Counted from the first letter of the stretch, positions 24,684-34,374 are shown. The stretch is 56,849 nt of DNA from Bacillota bacterium (GCA_023512375.1 JAILZS010000013.1:1-56849); one strand, 5' to 3'. A program made the numbers and translations. The notes: a model not told the origin generated them from the letters alone.

Positions 24684-25970
24684 GTGCAGACAACCGTCAG
24701 GGGGACGATCCTCGGGCTGGCGGCGGCGACGATGGTGGCCATCTGGTCGATTGGCGCCGCCGCCGGCCCCGCACAGCATCGGGCGGCATCGGTCACCATC
24801 GTGTGGGCAGCGTCGCCCATCTCCAACAACGGCCTGCGCCAGCACCTCATCACCGCCTTCGAGCGAGCGCATCCCGGGATCCGCGTGCGGCTCCAGAGCC
24901 AACCGACAAACACGGACACCAACCGCCAGGAGCTCATCACCGAGATCAACTCCGGCTCGGCCACGCCCGACGTGTACATGGGCGATGTGATCTGGCCAGC
25001 GCAGTTCGCCCAGGCCGGGCTGGCCATGGACCTGAGCAAGGTCTTCCCGTCTACGTTCTGGCGGCGGTTCGCCCCTGGCCTGGTGGCGGGCGCAACGTAC
25101 CAGGGCCAAGTGTACGGGGCGCCGTTCTTCATGGACGCAGGCTTTCTGTACTACCGTAAGGACCTGCTCGCCCGCTACCACCTGCCTGTGCCCCGGACGT
25201 GGACGCAGCTCGCGGTCGATGCCAAGACCCTTCTCGCCCACCATGCCGTGCGCTACGGCTTCGTGTGGGAGGGGGCGGCATACGAGGGGCTCACCTGTAA
25301 CCTCATGGAGTACCTCACAGACGCGGGCGGCAAAGTGCTCAGCGGCACGAAGTCCCTGTTCGACTCCCCCGCCAGCGTGCGGGCCGTCTCCTTCATGCGT
25401 TCCCTTATCGTCTCGGGCGTGTCGCCGGCAGCGGTCACGACCTTTCAGGAGCCGCAGGCGATGAACGCCTTCGCTCAGGGGCAGGCCGCCTTCTTGCGCA
25501 ACTGGGACTACGCCTGGTCGAACTCCCAGTCGAGCCCGGCCGTGAAGGGGAAGGTGGGGGTGGCGCCGCTGCCCGCCTTCAGCGCCTCCGGCTATCCCGG
25601 CTACTCGAACATCGGCGGCTGGAACCTCTACATCAACCCGCACACCGAACACCTGGCGGCAGTCCGCACGTTCATCGAGTGGATGACCGGCGTGGCCGGC
25701 CAAACCCAGCTGGCCACGTACGCGTCCGAGATCCCTACTAACGCGCAGGTCCAGCGCCTGCCCGAGGTGAGGAAGCTTAACCCCGTGCTGGGTGTGGTGA
25801 GCCGGGTGCGACTGGTGGCGCGGCCCGCCTACACCCCCGCTTACGCGAAGGTCTCCTCCGCCCTGTACACGAACGTGAACCTGGCCCTCACCGGCCAACT
25901 CTCACCCCGGGCCGCCGTTGCCAAGGCCGCCCAGGCAATCGCCCAGGCCATCTCGGGCCAGGGCCTCTGA
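24684..25970 (+). CDS. ABC transporter extracellular sugar-binding protein
   Basis: A 428-residue exported solute-binding protein of the family-1 (maltose/trehalose/oligosaccharide) type. A signal sequence spans about residues 1-32. The periplasmic-binding fold follows with VTIVWAAS, the FERAHPGIRVRLQSQ strand-helix, GSATPDVYMGDVIWPAQFA, YGAPFFMDAGFLYYRKDLL and late GGWNLYINPHT motifs. No lipobox cysteine is present, unusual for a Gram-positive binding protein; the protein may be anchored by an uncleaved signal. GTG start with AAGGGGTGG upstream. Two permease genes follow directly. Composition is lower in GC than most of the window (about 65-67% in sampled lines). Confidence 0.9.
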   Translation: MQTTVRGTILGLAAATMVAIWSIGAAAGPAQHRAASVTIVWAASPISNNGLRQHLITAFERAHPGIRVRLQSQPTNTDTNRQELITEINSGSATPDVYMGDVIWPAQFAQAGLAMDLSKVFPSTFWRRFAPGLVAGATYQGQVYGAPFFMDAGFLYYRKDLLARYHLPVPRTWTQLAVDAKTLLAHHAVRYGFVWEGAAYEGLTCNLMEYLTDAGGKVLSGTKSLFDSPASVRAVSFMRSLIVSGVSPAAVTTFQEPQAMNAFAQGQAAFLRNWDYAWSNSQSSPAVKGKVGVAPLPAFSASGYPGYSNIGGWNLYINPHTEHLAAVRTFIEWMTGVAGQTQLATYASEIPTNAQVQRLPEVRKLNPVLGVVSRVRLVARPAYTPAYAKVSSALYTNVNLALTGQLSPRAAVAKAAQAIAQAISGQGL

Positions 25971-25972
25971 GG

Positions 25973-26959
25973 GTGGACGGGGGGTCCCGGCTCGGCGCGG
26001 GCCTCGCCCGCCGCCCCGCCGCCCTGGCGTTTCCTCACACGCGGCGCGCCCCCGCCACCTTGCGCGGGCGGCGCGCCCGCGTCGGTTACGCCTTTCTCGC
26101 CCCGGCGGCGGCGGTGGTCGCGTCAGTCACCCTCGGTCCCATCCTGTACGCCGTCTTCTTGAGCCTCTCGCAGGTGCGGCTGACAGGCGAGGGCTTCGCC
26201 ACCACCTGGGCCGGTTTGGCCAACTACGCGATCCTGTACCGCGCGCCGGAGTTCTGGCAGGCGCTGGCCTTCACGGCCGGTTACACGGGAGCAACGGTGC
26301 TGGTGGAGGTGGCGCTCGGCCTGGTGGTGGCCCTAGTCCTCAACGGTCTCGTGCGCGGCCGCGGCCTGGCCATGGCCGTCCTCCTCCTGCCCTGGTCGCT
26401 CATCACGGTGGTCTCGGCCGAAGTGTGGAGCTATTTGGACAACGGCGCTTACGGCCTCATCGACTACGTCCTCGTGGTCCTGCACGTCACCTCCCAACCC
26501 GTGAACTGGCTAGGGGAACCAACCCTGGCGCTGGTCGCCGTCGGCCTCGCCGACGTGTGGAAGACCACGCCCTTCGTCGCCCTCATCCTCCTGGCCGGGC
26601 TGCAGATGATCCGGCGGGACCTGTACGAGGCGGCTACGCTGGACGGCGCCGGCCCCTGGAAGTCGTTCTGGCGCGTCACCTTCCCGCTCTTGCGCCCCAG
26701 CCTCCTCGTCGCGGTGCTCTTCCGCGTCCTTCAGTCGTTCGGCCTGTTCGATTTGCCGTTCGTGCTCACCTCGGGCGGTCCCGGTACGACCACTCAGTCC
26801 CTCGCTCTCCTCGCCTACCGGGCCATGTTCAACGACCTCGAGTTCGGGCCCGGTACGGCCGTCTCCGTCGTCACGGTGGCGGCGGTGGTGCTGGTCGCGG
26901 TCCTTTTCATCCGCGGCCTGGGCGTGCGTCTGGGGGAGGCCGGCGATGGTGCGGCGTAG
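25973..26959 (+). CDS. ABC sugar transporter permease (MalF-like)
   Basis: A 328-residue inner-membrane permease of the binding-protein-dependent carbohydrate family. A basic ~35-residue N-terminal extension precedes six membrane helices. The cytoplasmic coupling motif is LYEAATLDGAGPWKSFWRV, the EAA loop that contacts the ATPase. It starts with GTG two bases after the binding-protein stop and has no good ribosome site, so it likely depends on re-initiation. It pairs with the next permease. Confidence 0.92.
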   Translation: MDGGSRLGAGLARRPAALAFPHTRRAPATLRGRRARVGYAFLAPAAAVVASVTLGPILYAVFLSLSQVRLTGEGFATTWAGLANYAILYRAPEFWQALAFTAGYTGATVLVEVALGLVVALVLNGLVRGRGLAMAVLLLPWSLITVVSAEVWSYLDNGAYGLIDYVLVVLHVTSQPVNWLGEPTLALVAVGLADVWKTTPFVALILLAGLQMIRRDLYEAATLDGAGPWKSFWRVTFPLLRPSLLVAVLFRVLQSFGLFDLPFVLTSGGPGTTTQSLALLAYRAMFNDLEFGPGTAVSVVTVAAVVLVAVLFIRGLGVRLGEAGDGAA

Positions 26960-27791
26960 GGGGGGCGCGACCCTCTTGGCGCGTGCCGCGACCGCACTGG
27001 CCGCAGCGGCTATCCTTGTTTTCGTGCTGTTCCCCTTTTACTGGCTCCTGGCCACCTCCTTCGCCTCGCCCACCTCCATCGGCCAATGGCCCCCCGCTCT
27101 CTGGCCCCATCCCCCCACCTGGGTGAACTACCGCCAAGCCTTCGACGACTACGGCTTCGCCGTGTACATCCGCAACAGCTTCGTGGTCTCGACCGCTGCC
27201 ACGGTGGCTACCGTCTCGCTGGGCGCCCTCGCGGGCTACGGCCTGGCGCGCACGCCCGTGCGCGGGCGAAGCGCCACCCTCGTGGGCGCATTGGCGATCT
27301 CCAGCTTCCCGGCCATCGCCGTCATTTCGCCCCTGTACCTGGTCATGCACGTGCTCGGGTGGCTCAACTCCTACCAGGCGCTCATCGTTCCCTACACGGC
27401 CTTCAACCTGCCCTTCACGCTCTGGATCACGTACAGCTATTTCCGCCAGGTCCCCCTTGAGGTGGAGGAATCGGCGCTGGTGGACGGCGCCTCCCCCGTG
27501 CGCGTTCTCCTCACCGTCGTCGCCCCCCTCGCCACGCCCGGGCTGTTCACGGCTGGGATCTTCACCTTCGTCGCCTGTTGGACGGAGTTCCTCATGGCCC
27601 TTAGCTTCGACACCGAGAACAGCATGCGCACCATTCCCGTGGGTATCGCCTTGTTCGGATCCCAGTATGTGGTGCCGTACGGTACGATCTTCGCGGCCAG
27701 CGCGGTGGTGGTCGTTCCCGTGGCCCTCCTGGTCCTCGCCTTCCAGCGCTGGGTCGTCTCCGGGCTCACCGCCGGCGCCGTGAAGTCCTGA
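26946..27791 (+). CDS. ABC sugar transporter permease (MalG-like)
   Basis: A 281-residue second permease. It has FPFYWLLATSF in the first helix, the typical NSFVVSTAATVATVSLGALA segment and the coupling motif EESALVDGASPVRVLLTVV. It overlaps the MalF-like gene by 14 bases; GGGGGAGG lies inside the upstream gene at the right distance from the ATG. No ATPase gene follows, so the complex presumably borrows a shared MsmX-type ATPase encoded elsewhere, as in many Bacillota. Confidence 0.92.
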   Translation: MVRRRGGATLLARAATALAAAAILVFVLFPFYWLLATSFASPTSIGQWPPALWPHPPTWVNYRQAFDDYGFAVYIRNSFVVSTAATVATVSLGALAGYGLARTPVRGRSATLVGALAISSFPAIAVISPLYLVMHVLGWLNSYQALIVPYTAFNLPFTLWITYSYFRQVPLEVEESALVDGASPVRVLLTVVAPLATPGLFTAGIFTFVACWTEFLMALSFDTENSMRTIPVGIALFGSQYVVPYGTIFAASAVVVVPVALLVLAFQRWVVSGLTAGAVKS

Positions 27792-27834
27792 TCGGCCGCC
27801 GCGTTCGACCGCCATCACAGCGGCCCGGCGCGTC

Positions 27835-30168
27835 TCACCGCCACCACGGTCCCCCGACGGATCCCCGCCACCGCACCTCGACGTCCACGGCATCGCCGGC
27901 GGGCAGGCGCGCCTCTTCGCCCAGGGAAACGCCGTCGGCCTGGGCCGAAGAGAGCCTGAGCCCCGGCGGCAGGCGCAGGTACAGATCCGCGCCGAGCCAC
28001 CCCCCCTGCCGCCGCACCTCCAGCCGTCCGCCTTCCGCGCCGGCCCGCCACGTGAGACGGGTCAGGCGATGGGAGCCGCGGTCCAGTTCGCTCTCGCCGT
28101 CGTCCTCGAATAGGCAAAGCTCCCCGCGCCCCTCCGGGAAGAGCACCAGGTCGATACGCCCGCCCAGGCGAGCGCGTTGCCCCGGCTCGGGGTCCACGGC
28201 CAGGATGGTGCCGCCACGGGCATAGAGGGGCAGCGCGTCGAGAGGGGCGGGCGCCAGATGGTAGCCCGGCCCGTCCATCGGCCCCTGCACCCCACCGTCG
28301 ATTCGGTACCAGCGGCCGGTTGGCAGGTAAACGGCACGCGCCTCTGTGGCGGGCGTGAGCACGGGCGCCATGAGCAGATCGGGCCCGACCATCACCTCGT
28401 CCTCGAGGCGCAAAGCGAGCGGGTCGTTCGGAAACCCGTATCCGAGGGGGCGCCAGATCGGCTCGCCCACCGCGTGGGCGGCGTACGCCAGGGCGTACAG
28501 GGTGGGAAGCAGGGCGTAACGGCGGCGCAGGTGGCGGCGGGCGATCGCCTCCACCTCTGGGCCGAAGGCGTAGGGTTCCTGGTGCGAGGAGTGGATGCTC
28601 GAGTGGTTGCGGCATAGCGGCATGAGGCTCCCCGCCGCAATCCAGCGCGCGAACAGCTCCGGCGTCGCTTCGCCATCGAAGCCCCCGATGTCCACGCCGG
28701 CCAGGGGAGCGCCCGACAGGCTCATGCCCATGACGGTGGGGAGCGTGGCCCTGAGGTGCTCCCACCAGCTCGCGTTGTCCCCCGTCCACAGGGCGGCGTA
28801 CCGCCCCACGCCGAGGTAGCCGGCACGGGAGAGGACGAACGGCCGCTGCCCGGGGCGATGGCGCGCCAGGCTTTCGAACGTCGCCCGGTTCATGAACAGG
28901 GCGAAGGCGTTGTGCACGGTATCGTGGCGCCACGTGCAGCCGTCGGCTCCCACGTGGACGGCGTCATCCGGGAGGGTGCGCGAGTCAGGCCCGTCGCCCT
29001 CTGAGGCGATAAAGCTCGGTTCGTTCATGTCGTTCCAAATGCCGTCCACCCCGAGCCGGGCCGCCTCCGCATAAAATCCGTGCCACAGCGCATGTGCCCG
29101 GGGCTGGAGGAAGTCCGTCACCGCCGTCCTTCCGGCCCACAGGGCGCCCGTCGCCACCTCCCCCCCGGCCTCCCGCACCAGCGCCCCGGCCGCCTCCGCA
29201 GCGGCGTAGCGCGGGTCGTCCAAGGCCACCCCGGCGTTGGAGATGAGGACAACCCGCACGCCCGCCGCGTGCAAGGAGGCGACGAAAGACGCCGGGTCGG
29301 GGAAACGCTCCCGGTCCCAGGTGAGTGGCCTGCCCCGCTCCTCGTAGTCGAGGTCCAAGTAGACGGCGTCCAGAGGCAGGTCGAGGGCACGGAAGGTGCG
29401 CACCACCTCGAGGACCGTGCCCGCGTCGCCGTACCCCCAGTGGCTCTGCTGGTAGCCGAGGGCCCACAACGGGGGCAGAGCGTAAGGACCAAACAGCCGC
29501 GCCAGCCGCGCCATTACATCCGCGGGCTGCGGGCCGGCCAGGGCGACGAGCTCCAGCCCACCGCCCCGCGTGGACACGCGCATACGGTCCGGCCGCTGCC
29601 GCCCTACGTCCCACTGGCTCTCTCCCCCCCACACCAGGGCCAGGCCACATGCCTCGCCCCCGGCCACGACGAGGGCGAACGGTAGGGAGGCGTACATGGG
29701 GTCGGCGTCGGGCGTATGGGGGTGCATATCGGTGTTCCAGAAACGGTACCGGCCTCCCCGGCGGGCGAACGGCCCCATCTTCGCCCCCAGGCCGAGGACC
29801 TCGGCGCCGTCGGCCAGGAGGACGTCGGCGCATGCCCGTCCGGGCGCCGCGTTGAGCCCTTCCGGGGGCACGGCGACGAGGACCCGCCCCGCCCCATCCG
29901 CGATTACCAGCGACCGCCTCACCGCGTCCCACGCGACTGCCACGTTGTCCGCCGCGAATTCGCCCTTCTCCCCCACCGGGCGCGCCACCGCCGCGTCGCC
30001 GTCCAGCGCGGGCACCGCCCCGGGCGGCAGCCCCGCCCGGTCGTCGCCCCAGGCGAGGCGGACAGCCGCCACGCCCTCCCCCACCGCCCGTGCCCACAGA
30101 CGCGCACCCTGGGGCCAGGCGACAGTCACGCCCGCCGGCCGCCCCCCTTCCTCGCCCATGCCCGTCAT
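27835..30168 (-). CDS. Glycoside hydrolase family 31 alpha-glucosidase
   Basis: A 777-residue retaining alpha-glycosidase. An N-terminal beta-sandwich (about 15-215) is followed by the catalytic barrel (PPLWALGYQQSHWGYGD). The nucleophile is Asp380 in GIWNDMNEP and the acid/base Asp464 in LWTGDNASWWEH, both the standard GH31 sites. C-terminal beta domains follow from about 600. No signal peptide, hence intracellular: it would hydrolyse imported alpha-glucosides or isomalto-/malto-oligosaccharides. The ATG is chosen at 30168 with GGGAG seven bases upstream. The gene converges on the sugar permease operon, 43 bases apart, and may form one catabolic module with it. Confidence 0.92.
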   Translation of the reverse strand: MTGMGEEGGRPAGVTVAWPQGARLWARAVGEGVAAVRLAWGDDRAGLPPGAVPALDGDAAVARPVGEKGEFAADNVAVAWDAVRRSLVIADGAGRVLVAVPPEGLNAAPGRACADVLLADGAEVLGLGAKMGPFARRGGRYRFWNTDMHPHTPDADPMYASLPFALVVAGGEACGLALVWGGESQWDVGRQRPDRMRVSTRGGGLELVALAGPQPADVMARLARLFGPYALPPLWALGYQQSHWGYGDAGTVLEVVRTFRALDLPLDAVYLDLDYEERGRPLTWDRERFPDPASFVASLHAAGVRVVLISNAGVALDDPRYAAAEAAGALVREAGGEVATGALWAGRTAVTDFLQPRAHALWHGFYAEAARLGVDGIWNDMNEPSFIASEGDGPDSRTLPDDAVHVGADGCTWRHDTVHNAFALFMNRATFESLARHRPGQRPFVLSRAGYLGVGRYAALWTGDNASWWEHLRATLPTVMGMSLSGAPLAGVDIGGFDGEATPELFARWIAAGSLMPLCRNHSSIHSSHQEPYAFGPEVEAIARRHLRRRYALLPTLYALAYAAHAVGEPIWRPLGYGFPNDPLALRLEDEVMVGPDLLMAPVLTPATEARAVYLPTGRWYRIDGGVQGPMDGPGYHLAPAPLDALPLYARGGTILAVDPEPGQRARLGGRIDLVLFPEGRGELCLFEDDGESELDRGSHRLTRLTWRAGAEGGRLEVRRQGGWLGADLYLRLPPGLRLSSAQADGVSLGEEARLPAGDAVDVEVRWRGSVGGPWWR

Positions 30169-30334
30169 CCCACCTCTCCCCGCCTGCGTTCGCCCACTTA
30201 GGCCCGTCCTCCTGGTCCGTCCGGGGCCGCCCCGCCGCTGGAAGGAGGGGTGCATCCGGCGTCGAAGGCCGGGCAACGACGCAGGGGAGCGGCGCCGCCG
30301 TCCCCCGCCATGGCCGCGACAGGGAGCAGGTTCC

Positions 30335-31588
30335 ATGGACGCACGTGCCGTCTCGCCCTCCCCCCTGGCCGCCTGGCGCCGCCTCTCCCCCACCGCCCGG
30401 CGCCTGATGGCGGTGCGCACCCTGCGCAGCGTCGGGCAGGGCATCTTCACCGTCGACTTCACCCTCTACTTGCGCGCCCTCGGCCTTGGGGCGGCGACCA
30501 TCGGCGCCCTCCTGGCGGCCGAGGGGCTGGTGGGGGCCGGTCTCATGCTCCTCCTGGGGGTGCTGAGCGACCGCTACGGCCGCCGCCGCTTCCTGCTCGT
30601 GTACCAGGGTCTCACCGTGGCCGGCACCGCGCTGGTGCTGGCCCTTCCCCGCCCCTGGACGGTGGCCGCCGCCGCGGTCGCCCTCGGCTTGGGGCGGGGG
30701 GCGAACGGCGCCGCCGGCCCCTTCGGTCCGGTGGAGCAGGCCTGGCTCGCCCACGCCGTGCCGCCGCCGGAGCGCGGCCGCGCCTTCAGCCTCAACAACG
30801 GCGCCGCCTTCGCCGGCATGGGAGCGGGGGCCCTCCTGGCCGTCGCCCTCCCCTTGTTGCGCCCCCTCCTGCCCTCCGGCCGCGCCTACCTGGCCATGTT
30901 CGCCCTCGCCGGCGCCATCGCGGTCCTCAATGCCGCCCAACTGTGGCCCCTCCCCGAACCGCGCCCCGCCCCCGGCCCCGCCGGCGGCGCTCCCGCGCCC
31001 TCCGCCCACGCCCGCGCCCAGGGCCGCGCCCTCATGCGCCTGGTGGCGGTCAACGCGGTGAACTCCTTGGCCATCGGCGTCGTGGGGCCCCTCATCCCCT
31101 ACTGGTTCGCCGTGCGGTTCGGTGTCGGGCCCACCGCCATCGGCCCCGTCTACGCCGTCACCTACCTCGCCACCGCCGCCGCCTCCCTGGTGGCAGGCGA
31201 GATGGCGGCGCGCCTAGGACTGGTGCGCACGGTGGTCATCACCCGGGTCGCCGGCGTCGCCCTCATGGCCGCCCTCCCCCTCGCCCCCGGGTACGGCGCC
31301 GCCGCCGCCATGTACGTCGCCCGCTCCATGGCCAACAGAAGCTCCGCCGGGGCGCGCGTCGCGCTCGGGGTGGGCCTGGCCGACGACCGCCGGCGGGGCC
31401 TGGCGGCCAGCCTGAACGCCCTCAGCATGCGCCTTCCGGCCTCGGTGGGCCCGGCCCTGGGGGGTTGGCTGTTCTCCCTCGGCGACCTCGGGCTACCGTT
31501 CTTCCTCGCCGCCGCCCTTCAGCTCGGGTTCCTCGCCCTCTTCGCCACCGCGCTGCGCGACGTGGAACGCCTCGCCCTGGAGGCCTGA
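30335..31588 (+). CDS. Major facilitator superfamily transporter
   Basis: A 417-residue protein with 12 membrane helices in two halves, separated by a Pro/Ala/Gly-rich loop around residue 215. The MFS loop 2-3 signature appears as GVLSDRYGRRR. The second half carries AGEMAARLGLVRTVV at the equivalent place. The family exports drugs or moves sugars; no substrate can be named. ATG 30335 has GGGAG eight bases upstream. Its last 96 bases overlap the convergent flavoprotein gene. Confidence 0.88.
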   Translation: MDARAVSPSPLAAWRRLSPTARRLMAVRTLRSVGQGIFTVDFTLYLRALGLGAATIGALLAAEGLVGAGLMLLLGVLSDRYGRRRFLLVYQGLTVAGTALVLALPRPWTVAAAAVALGLGRGANGAAGPFGPVEQAWLAHAVPPPERGRAFSLNNGAAFAGMGAGALLAVALPLLRPLLPSGRAYLAMFALAGAIAVLNAAQLWPLPEPRPAPGPAGGAPAPSAHARAQGRALMRLVAVNAVNSLAIGVVGPLIPYWFAVRFGVGPTAIGPVYAVTYLATAAASLVAGEMAARLGLVRTVVITRVAGVALMAALPLAPGYGAAAAMYVARSMANRSSAGARVALGVGLADDRRRGLAASLNALSMRLPASVGPALGGWLFSLGDLGLPFFLAAALQLGFLALFATALRDVERLALEA

Positions 31589-32575
31589 GGCCAGGGAGGA
31601 GACGCGAGCAAGAGCGCAGGCGAACTCCCCCTCCATGCGCTCGAACAGCTCGGCCACGGTGGGGATGTCGCGGATGCCGCCCACCCCCTGCCCGGCCCAC
31701 ACGTATCCCTCGTCCATGTCGCCGGCCAGGGCGGCGCGCCGGTTGCGCTCCCCCTCCAGCAGGGGCAACAGCGCCCGCAAATCGGCCCCCTCCGCCTCCA
31801 GGGCGAGGATGCGGCGGGCGTACGGGCCGTCGAGCACGCGCCCGGGCCGTCCCACGCTGCGCTCGATCACCACCGTGTCCGTCTCGCGCGCCGCCACCAG
31901 CGCCGCCTTGTAGCGCGGGTGGGCGCGGCACTCGGCCGTCGCCACCAGGCGGGTGCCCATCTCCACGCCCTCCGCCCCCAGAGCGAAGGCCGCCAGCATC
32001 CCCATGCCGTCCACGATGCCGCCGGAGGCCAGGACCGGGATGTCCACCGCCTCGACCACGCGGGGCAACAGCGCCATGACGCCCAGGTCGTCGCGCCCGA
32101 TGTGGCCTCCTCCCTCGTGGCCGACGGCGATCACAGCCTCCGCCCCGAGATCGGCCGCCTTGCGGGCCGCCCGCACCCCCGCCACCAGCACCAGGCGGCG
32201 CACACCGGCCCCCTCCGAGCGCCTTAGCGCCGCCTCCGGATTGCCGCCGGTGATCGTGATGGCCGGCGCGCCCTCCTCCAGGGCGGCGTCGAGGTACGGC
32301 TCGATGGGCACGTGGCCGATCGCCAGGTTCACCGCGAAGGGCCGTCCGGTGCGCCGGCGCAGGCGACGGATCTCGGCCCGGAGGGCGGCGGGCGAGCCGG
32401 TGGTGACGGCCGTGATCTGACCCAGGCCCCCGGCCTCCGACACCGCCGCGGCCAACTCGGCGAACGCCAGGTGGGCCAGCCCCCCCTGCACGATGGGGCG
32501 CTCGATGCCCAAAAGGGACGTCACCCGCGTGCGCCAGACCACGCCGTCCCCTCCGCTCGCCTCGCCTTCGCCCAT
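31493..32575 (-). CDS. Nitronate monooxygenase / FabK-like FMN enzyme
   Basis: A 360-residue FMN-binding TIM-barrel protein of the 2-nitropropane dioxygenase/nitronate monooxygenase family, which also includes enoyl-ACP reductase FabK. Motifs: LLGIERPIVQGG at the N-terminus, AVSEAGGLG, the flavin-site GHEGGGHIGRDD and the phosphate-binding ASGGIVDG and GTRLVAT. The EGGGH motif holds the active-site His. The neighbours give no clue between the two activities. The ATG has AAGGT five bases upstream. The last ~30 residues (Gly/Glu-rich) are encoded opposite the end of the MFS gene and may be non-essential. Confidence 0.85.
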   Translation of the reverse strand: MGEGEASGGDGVVWRTRVTSLLGIERPIVQGGLAHLAFAELAAAVSEAGGLGQITAVTTGSPAALRAEIRRLRRRTGRPFAVNLAIGHVPIEPYLDAALEEGAPAITITGGNPEAALRRSEGAGVRRLVLVAGVRAARKAADLGAEAVIAVGHEGGGHIGRDDLGVMALLPRVVEAVDIPVLASGGIVDGMGMLAAFALGAEGVEMGTRLVATAECRAHPRYKAALVAARETDTVVIERSVGRPGRVLDGPYARRILALEAEGADLRALLPLLEGERNRRAALAGDMDEGYVWAGQGVGGIRDIPTVAELFERMEGEFACALARVSSLASGLQGEAFHVAQRGGEEGEEPELKGGGEEER

Positions 32576-32700
32576 ATGCTACCTTGCCGGTAGGGGCGCC
32601 GCCAGGCGCCGGAGGTACGGTAGGACGGGCCGCCGCCGCGTGCGGGCGCGGCCCGGCCCGCGCGCGGCGCGAACACGCGGTGAGGGACGGGGGATGGAGC

Positions 32701-34374
32701 ATGGCACGCGCGATGGAGGAAGTGGCCGAACGCCTGGGACTGCGGCAGGAGGAGTGGGAGCCCTACGGCTGGGACGCGGTCAAGGTGCGGTGGCGGGCGC
32801 TGGAGGAGGCGGGCGTGCTCGGGCCGCCCACCGTCGCCTCCCCCGCCCTGCGGGGCCAACTGGTGCTGGTGACGGCCGTCAATCCCACGCCCCTGGGAGA
32901 GGGCAAAACGACCACCAGCATCGGCCTTGCCGACGCCTTGCGCCTCATCGGGCGGCGCGCCGCGGTGGCCCTGCGCGAGCCGTCGCTCGGGCCGTCTCTG
33001 GGGCAGAAGGGCGGGGGCACCGGCGGCGGCCGGGCCCAGCTCGTGCCCGCCGACCGCATCAACCTGCACTTCACGGGCGACATCCACGCTGTCACCAGCG
33101 CCAACAACCTCCTCGCGGCCGTGGTGGACAACCACCTCCACCACGGCAACGCCCTGCGCCTCGACCCGCGGCAGATCCTCGTTCGCCGCGCCATCGACAT
33201 GGACGACCGCGCCCTGCGCCGGGTGGTCGTGGGCCTGGGAGGGCGGACCGGGGGCGTGCCGCGGGAGGAGGAGTTCGTCATCACCGCCGCCTCCGAGGTG
33301 ATGGCCATCCTCGCCCTCGCCTCCGACCTCGAGGACCTCGAGGCCCGCCTGGGCCGCATCGTGGTCGGATTCACCCCCGACGCCGGCCCCGTGCGGGCTG
33401 CCGACCTGGGGGCCGACGGTCCCATGGCCGCCCTTCTCTCCGATGCCCTGCGCCCCAACCTGGTGCGCACGCTCGAGGGCACGCCGGCCTTCGTCCACGC
33501 CGGGCCGTTTGCCAACATCGCCCACGGGACGAGCAGCATCCTGGCCACGCGCTTCGCCCTCGCCCACAGCGAGGTGGTGGTGACGGAGGCCGGCTTCGGC
33601 GCCGACCTGGGGGCGGAGAAGTTCGTCGACCTGGTCGCGCCTGTGGGCGGCTTCGCCCCCAACGCGGTCGTCCTCGTGGCCACGGTGCGCGCCCTCATGC
33701 ACCACGGCGGGGCGGACGCCGCCCGGGGCGAGCGCGACGCCGCCGCCCTGGAGCGGGGCCTCGACCACCTCGACGCCCACCTCGCCCTCCTGGAGCGCGC
33801 GGGCCTTCGGGTCGTGGTGGCCGTCAACCGCTTCCCCGACGACAGCGAGGGGGAACTCGCCCGCGTCGCCGCCCACTGCCGCGACCGCGCCGTCCGGTGC
33901 GCCGTGAGCGACGCCTACCAGCGCGGGGGCGAAGGCGCGCGCGAGCTGGCCGAGCGCGTGGACGAGGTCCTGGCCGAGGCCGCGCGGGACCACCGCCCGC
34001 CCCGTCCCTTCTACGCCCCCGGCACGCCCACGTCCGAGGCCCTCGAGCGCGTGGCGCGCGGCGTCTACGGCGCCGCCGGCGTCGTGTACGAGCGGGCGGC
34101 CGAGGCCTCCCTGCGCCGCTACGCCCGCTGGGGATACGACCGCCTGCCGGTGTGCGTGGCCAAAACCCAGTACTCGCTCACCGACGACCCCGCCGTGCGC
34201 GGCGTGCCCGACCGCCCCTGGTCGCTGCACGTGCGCGAGGCGCGCCTGAGCGCCGGGGCGGGGTTCATCGTCGCCCTCACGGGGGAGATCCTCACCATGC
34301 CCGGCCTGCCGCGCGACCCCCAAGCCCTCCACATCCGCGTCCAGCCCTCCGGCGAGGTGGTCGGCATCCGCTGA
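32701..34374 (+). CDS. fhs: Formate-tetrahydrofolate ligase
   Basis: A 557-residue enzyme of the normal family length. It makes 10-formyl-tetrahydrofolate from formate, tetrahydrofolate and ATP in one-carbon metabolism. The P-loop NPTPLGEGKTTT (61-72), EPSLGPSLGQKGG, INLHFTGDIHA, EAGFGADLGAEKF, VAVNRFPDDS and the C-terminal LTGEILTMPGLP are family hallmarks. ATG 32701 is chosen for its GGGGGATGG ribosome site; a GTG seven codons earlier is possible. FdhD, a formate dehydrogenase factor, is encoded 20 kb away on the other strand. The downstream gene is ku. Confidence 0.97.
   Translation: MARAMEEVAERLGLRQEEWEPYGWDAVKVRWRALEEAGVLGPPTVASPALRGQLVLVTAVNPTPLGEGKTTTSIGLADALRLIGRRAAVALREPSLGPSLGQKGGGTGGGRAQLVPADRINLHFTGDIHAVTSANNLLAAVVDNHLHHGNALRLDPRQILVRRAIDMDDRALRRVVVGLGGRTGGVPREEEFVITAASEVMAILALASDLEDLEARLGRIVVGFTPDAGPVRAADLGADGPMAALLSDALRPNLVRTLEGTPAFVHAGPFANIAHGTSSILATRFALAHSEVVVTEAGFGADLGAEKFVDLVAPVGGFAPNAVVLVATVRALMHHGGADAARGERDAAALERGLDHLDAHLALLERAGLRVVVAVNRFPDDSEGELARVAAHCRDRAVRCAVSDAYQRGGEGARELAERVDEVLAEAARDHRPPRPFYAPGTPTSEALERVARGVYGAAGVVYERAAEASLRRYARWGYDRLPVCVAKTQYSLTDDPAVRGVPDRPWSLHVREARLSAGAGFIVALTGEILTMPGLPRDPQALHIRVQPSGEVVGIR

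Noticed and set aside
22908-25898. A 996-codon leftward frame opposite the amidohydrolase and binding-protein genes
   Set aside because: The opposite strand encodes two recognisable families with good ribosome sites; this frame shows no family features.
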